Positions 60,580 to 64,000 of a DNA stretch of 64,000 bases are shown piece by piece. Origin of the DNA: Taenia hydatigena (Eukaryota; Platyhelminthes; Cestoda; Cyclophyllidea; Taeniidae); the NCBI GenBank assembly GCA_036345935.2, contig JADWOT020000006.1:13304519-13368518 (forward strand), read 5' to 3'. Every line of letters begins with the position of its first letter. Positions within the stretch are counted from its first letter, which is position 1. The translations under genes and the position numbers were made by a program. The notes beneath the pieces were generated by a model, which saw nothing but the letters and a program-made list of their open reading frames with translations, was not told where the DNA came from and searched no databases.

Positions 60580-63500
60580 ATGGAGATTCCTGATAGAGTT
60601 TCATGTGGTCCTCTACCTACATCTGAAACATTTTTGAATGAAAGCGTGCCTAAGCCCTTGATTACTGATGCGCAGCAATTGCGGAGTCCCATATTCGCTG
60701 AACGTAACACTATTGCTTGGACCTTACACTTTTTGTAGGCTCCAATTTTGAGTCAAGCAATGCTGACATTACTCACCTCAACGCAGTTATCTCACATTCT
60801 ACACCTCAGCTGTTAAGTACCCCTGATTCCAGAGTTACCAACGGCCGGCCGCATTGTTTACGCTTTTCCATGGATTTTATGTATCCCAAAAGTGTTAGCT
60901 ATGAAGGAAGGTCTGGCGAGATTTCCCAGTTAAATGACAAAGTTTCGCCGTCATGCTCATTGGCTTCTGATGATAATTTCGACAGCATTAATCTCACACA
61001 AATGCTTGAAAAAACTGCAGTGGATGCTACTTTGGATGAAGGTGCGGTCGTTTTATGCTTCAATTTTTTTTGTTAAAAGTATCACGAGAGTCCTTACAGT
61101 CGCACGCTAAAGAATGCCCTTTCAACTCCGCATCGGAACAGTGCGGCCCATCGTCAAATAATAGCTTGTGTGGGAGCGCTGTTTCTAAATTCGGCTATGG
61201 CTTTGTAACTGCAGCTGGAGACGTTTTAAGTGCGCCCTCCCGTGAATCCTTAAGTCATGCGAGGCAGTTTTTTAAGGAATATGATTTTATTCGAGGTAAT
61301 GTGCTAAAGTTTTGTTAAAGGCATAATTGCTTGTGTTTCATGAAGACGACCCATTATTTCATAACGATGGCTCATCTTCTCAAGCACCTAGACAGAATGA
61401 TCAAACCCTGAAGACAGGTTTGAGTGCGGGCACGTCCTCTAACTTCAGCTGTGGTTTTAAAACTGCAGCGGGAGCTTCTATGAAGGCACCTTCGTATGAA
61501 TCTCTGAGTCGGGCGAAGCTTTTGCTTGAAGAATGTACGAGTCAAGCTGAGAACTCTAGTGCAAATAAGGGTAATTTGTCGAACTTTTGCGAATTTAGGT
61601 TAGTGCTGCAGAGGAATACCGTCCCTTCTGTTGTGGAAATTTGTCCTTCTAAAACACCTAAACTCTGTGATCAGTCATCGAGGGCTATTTCGCCCGAAGC
61701 CGGATATTATAATTTTAAGTATGGATTTAAAACCGCTTCGGGAACTGCTTTGAAAATGCCTTCTTGTGAGTCTCTAAGTCGAGCAAAGCGTATCTTTGAA
61801 GAATTCATGGATCAGATTGAGGACTCGAGGAATCATGCAGGTTGTGTCTTGAGTAATCGTCATTTTTTATGCCCTGTTTGTTAGACTTAAATAAAACACC
61901 CAAGCAGGGAACACTGCAGAGTCATATCAAGGCCTGTGTCTCTTCTCTGTGTCACCCCGAGCTTGTCGATTTAGATCGTCCTCTTAAGTCCTATCCCGAA
62001 ACAGCTAGTTCTGGTAAGTTTACGATAGAGGACTCTTTAAAGTACACGGTAGATCGTATTAAATGTATGAAGGGATCTAGCAAGCATGAAAATCATGGAG
62101 AAAAGAACCTTGAAGAGTCCTTGTCCTCCAGCAATATCTCAGAATTCTATTTCTCTATCGGTTCTCTCAATTCAACCGAGGCTACATTGAAGGATTGTCA
62201 AGCAGTACATAATTTGCACGGCAAAACTGGGAATGATAATCCATCTAAGGCTGGCTTTGTGACCGGTCGTGGCGTACCGTTAATTTTGCCTTCCGATGAG
62301 TCGATGAAACGAGCTAGGCGTCTATTGGACGATTGTTTCAAAGATCATGATGGAAATAAACCTACCGACGATGGCATGAGGAGTGACTTCCCGACACATT
62401 GTGATGGTACATCTCGTTATGTTGGCCTTTTGACGGAGTTATCTGAAAAAACCAAGACTGAAGGCCGCAACTTGATCAAGAATGAAGTTGGATGTGGCAG
62501 CGTGAAAGGCGGATCGTCAGTCACGCCAGAAACGCCTTTCATTGCTAGTAATCACGAACACTCGTTGGGCAGATTTACCTCCACTGCAGGTAAATTCTCC
62601 ACTCCGATATCCAATGTGTCTCTGAGACAAGCCACAACCATTTTTAGTAAACCTAGCCCTCCGAAAATAGAACTGCAATCACTTGGAGGCGGTGAATCAC
62701 CGAAATTTGTATCAGCGACTACTGAAGTGGATGGTGAAATGTCTCCCACGTTGGATTTTGATGGATCTTTTGAAATATCTTCTCAAATAATGAATGTCAT
62801 TGAGGGTAATTTGTCTCAATCTTCAGACAATGTGGAACCATCGGAAGTTGAAAGTCAACGTGTTGAAGCGCGTTTGTTGCAGGAAGCTGAAGCTGATCGC
62901 CTCTTTAAACCATCAGTTACGGCACACCTTAATTTTAAGCTTTGTCCAGCTGGATCTTTATCATCTTATTCTACAACCCATAAAGTTGTCCAAGAGCCTG
63001 TGAAACCCGGAACCTTATGGCGTTTGCGAAGGTGTAGTGGTCGCCTTGTTAACAAAGATCTTCCTTCCTATCGTGCTTCTCATTCATTCGAAAAGGACCT
63101 ACACTTTGCTGGCGACTTTCTCCGATTGGATGATGCTTCTTCGTTTTCTATCTACTCAGCTTCAAAATTGAAATTCAAATTAGATTCAGGCAGCGTAAAT
63201 GTCAGTTATCGCCTTGGCGATGATGTTGAAGTCATTCCAGATTCGTTTGGTTACGCAGGTTGTGTTGAAGTTGCTAGGTATGTCTGGATCGATTTATTAT
63301 TTGTTGTAACTTTATTATCGTGTTTATATTATTAAGACTCATGTTGAGTTCAATAACCTGATTTCTCGCTTCATGTATCCATTATCCTTGTTCTACAATC
63401 CGCCTTAAGCTTTAAGCACTTATTGCATTGTGAACCGTCATCTGAACGAGGTTGAATCGTAATAAGGTTTAGCTCGGTGTGGCTCCCTTTGCGGTGGTTG

Positions 63501-63804
63501 CACTTGTCGTTAGCTCCAGTTTCATACTAGTATATCTAATTTCTAATGTAAGGGCTTTCGTATGCTCGCCTGGAGTGAACAAAAGTTTGGTTTCTCGTCG
63601 ATGGATAACTCATCACTACAGTCAAATCGCTTGGCGTTTCGGGTGTGTGGCCTTGATGCACTACAGGAACCTTGTGGATAAGGTTTTCCCTCATCTCTCC
63701 CTTCCCGACTCTACCATTCAGCGGTCAGACGGACGCCTTCTTTTACACGCTTTGCTTCTTGAACTAAAGTACAGATATGACCGAGAGTTAGAAGCTGTGG
63801 AGCG
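60580..63804 (+). CDS. BRCA2: BRCA2 orthologue, N-terminal part with BRC repeats (continues beyond the right edge)
   Basis: BRCA2 loads RAD51 on single-stranded DNA in homologous recombination. Exons: 60580-60703 (ATG, MEIPDRVSCGPLPTSETF), 60739-61041, 61080-61295, 61346-61840, 61885-63277, an unresolved stretch, then about 63555-63804. Five BRC-like repeats occur, with FxTAxG in the first three: FGYGFVTAAGDVLSAPSRES (about 61190), FSCGFKTAAGASMKAPSYES (61444), FKYGFKTASGTALKMPSCES (61713), AGFVTGRGVPLILPSDES (62250) and GRFTSTAGKFSTPISNVS (62568). The first four are followed by an AR/AK-x-x-LF-x-E-like helix. The last exon opens the helical domain: GVNKSLVSRRWITHHYSQIA and LLLELKYRYDREL, the most conserved part of BRCA2. 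The N-terminal region is far shorter than in vertebrates. The junction 63277 to 63555 is not settled. Early introns are 35-50 nt. Confidence 0.92.
61188..61293 (+). other. BRC repeat 1
   Basis: GFVTAAGDVLSAP with RESLSHARQFFKEY. The FxTA motif, which in known repeats docks in the RAD51 oligomerisation pocket, is intact, and the second helix motif (QFFKE) resembles LFxE. Confidence 0.85.
61441..61545 (+). other. BRC repeat 2
   Basis: GFKTAAGASMKAPSYESLSR followed by AKLLLEEC. A strong match to the BRC consensus (FxTAxG, SxxSLxxAKxLxxE). Confidence 0.9.
61711..61815 (+). other. BRC repeat 3
   Basis: GFKTASGTALKMPSCESLSR followed by AKRIFEEF. The closest of the five to the vertebrate consensus; FKTASG is identical to several human repeats. 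Confidence 0.92.
62246..62345 (+). other. BRC-like repeat 4, degenerate
   Basis: GFVTGRGVPLILPSDESMKR followed by ARRLLDDC. The Ala of FxTA is replaced by Gly (FVTG), so RAD51 binding may be weak. The helix half is well kept. Confidence 0.75.
62566..62655 (+). other. BRC-like repeat 5, degenerate
   Basis: RFTSTAGKFSTPISNVSLRQ followed by ATTIFSK. TAGK and the F are kept in altered spacing. The weakest of the set. Confidence 0.6.
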
Positions 63805-64000
63805 GTAATTTGCCGACACATTTTTTTCTATAATGCCCCTAAGCGGCTATTGTATGTGCAAAGTATTGCGGTTTAAGTGTAGGTCTGAAGCAGTCCCTAT
63901 TTACTGTTATTTGTAGATATTCTTTATGGACTTATGTTCTAGTTGTACAATTCGTCCCTTCCACCAAAGTTGTCTAAAATTCAAACTTTGGCGTATGCTT

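Overview
This window is animal nuclear DNA, almost certainly from a parasitic flatworm (Neodermata: a cestode or a trematode). Genes are split by GT-AG introns. Nearly every gene opens with introns of only 30-50 nt and then has progressively longer ones, which is a flatworm trademark. The spaces between genes carry decayed Ty3/gypsy-like LTR retrotransposon pieces. There are no bacterial operons and no CRISPR array, and I recognised no tRNA or rRNA gene. The species call is inference; the orthologue calls rest on exon-by-exon translation.

Left part. The minus strand carries the N-terminal half of MON2 (10575 down to 1706, running off the left edge). An LTR-rich patch follows (11.1-13.5 kb: a solo LTR, a shrunken gypsy element with two LTRs and an integrase scrap, and another solo LTR). 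Next come a small possible secreted-protein gene (13995-14497, +) and SEC24 of the A/B type (14648-20693, -). A miniature LTR element with a tRNA-Leu-type primer site lies at 21660-22547.

Middle. ALG13 (+) and SUCLG2 (-) converge at about 24.1-24.6 kb. A 2-kb AT-rich spacer separates SUCLG2 from a SAXO-type axonemal microtubule protein (+). SAXO converges with CCDC12 (33084-37972, -), a spliceosome component. A type II activin/BMP receptor kinase (40467 to about 47684, -) follows.

Right part. An ILRUN (C6orf106) homologue (+) sits inside a near-perfect 652-bp inverted duplication (47905-48556 and 51827-52478). After more LTR debris embedded in TA microsatellites come NAA15 (54551-59072, +) and the first part of a BRCA2 orthologue (60580 to beyond the right edge, +) with about five BRC repeats and the start of the helical domain.

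Most genes are unrelated housekeeping genes: Golgi and ER traffic (MON2, SEC24, ALG13), mitochondrial TCA cycle (SUCLG2), splicing (CCDC12), N-terminal acetylation (NAA15) and recombination repair (BRCA2). A signalling receptor and a cilium/flagellum protein lie among them. They do not form one pathway. The items most worth a second look are the inverted duplication with its unidentified coding arms, the intron-length gradient, the cysteine cluster inside the type II receptor, and the miniature LTR family.
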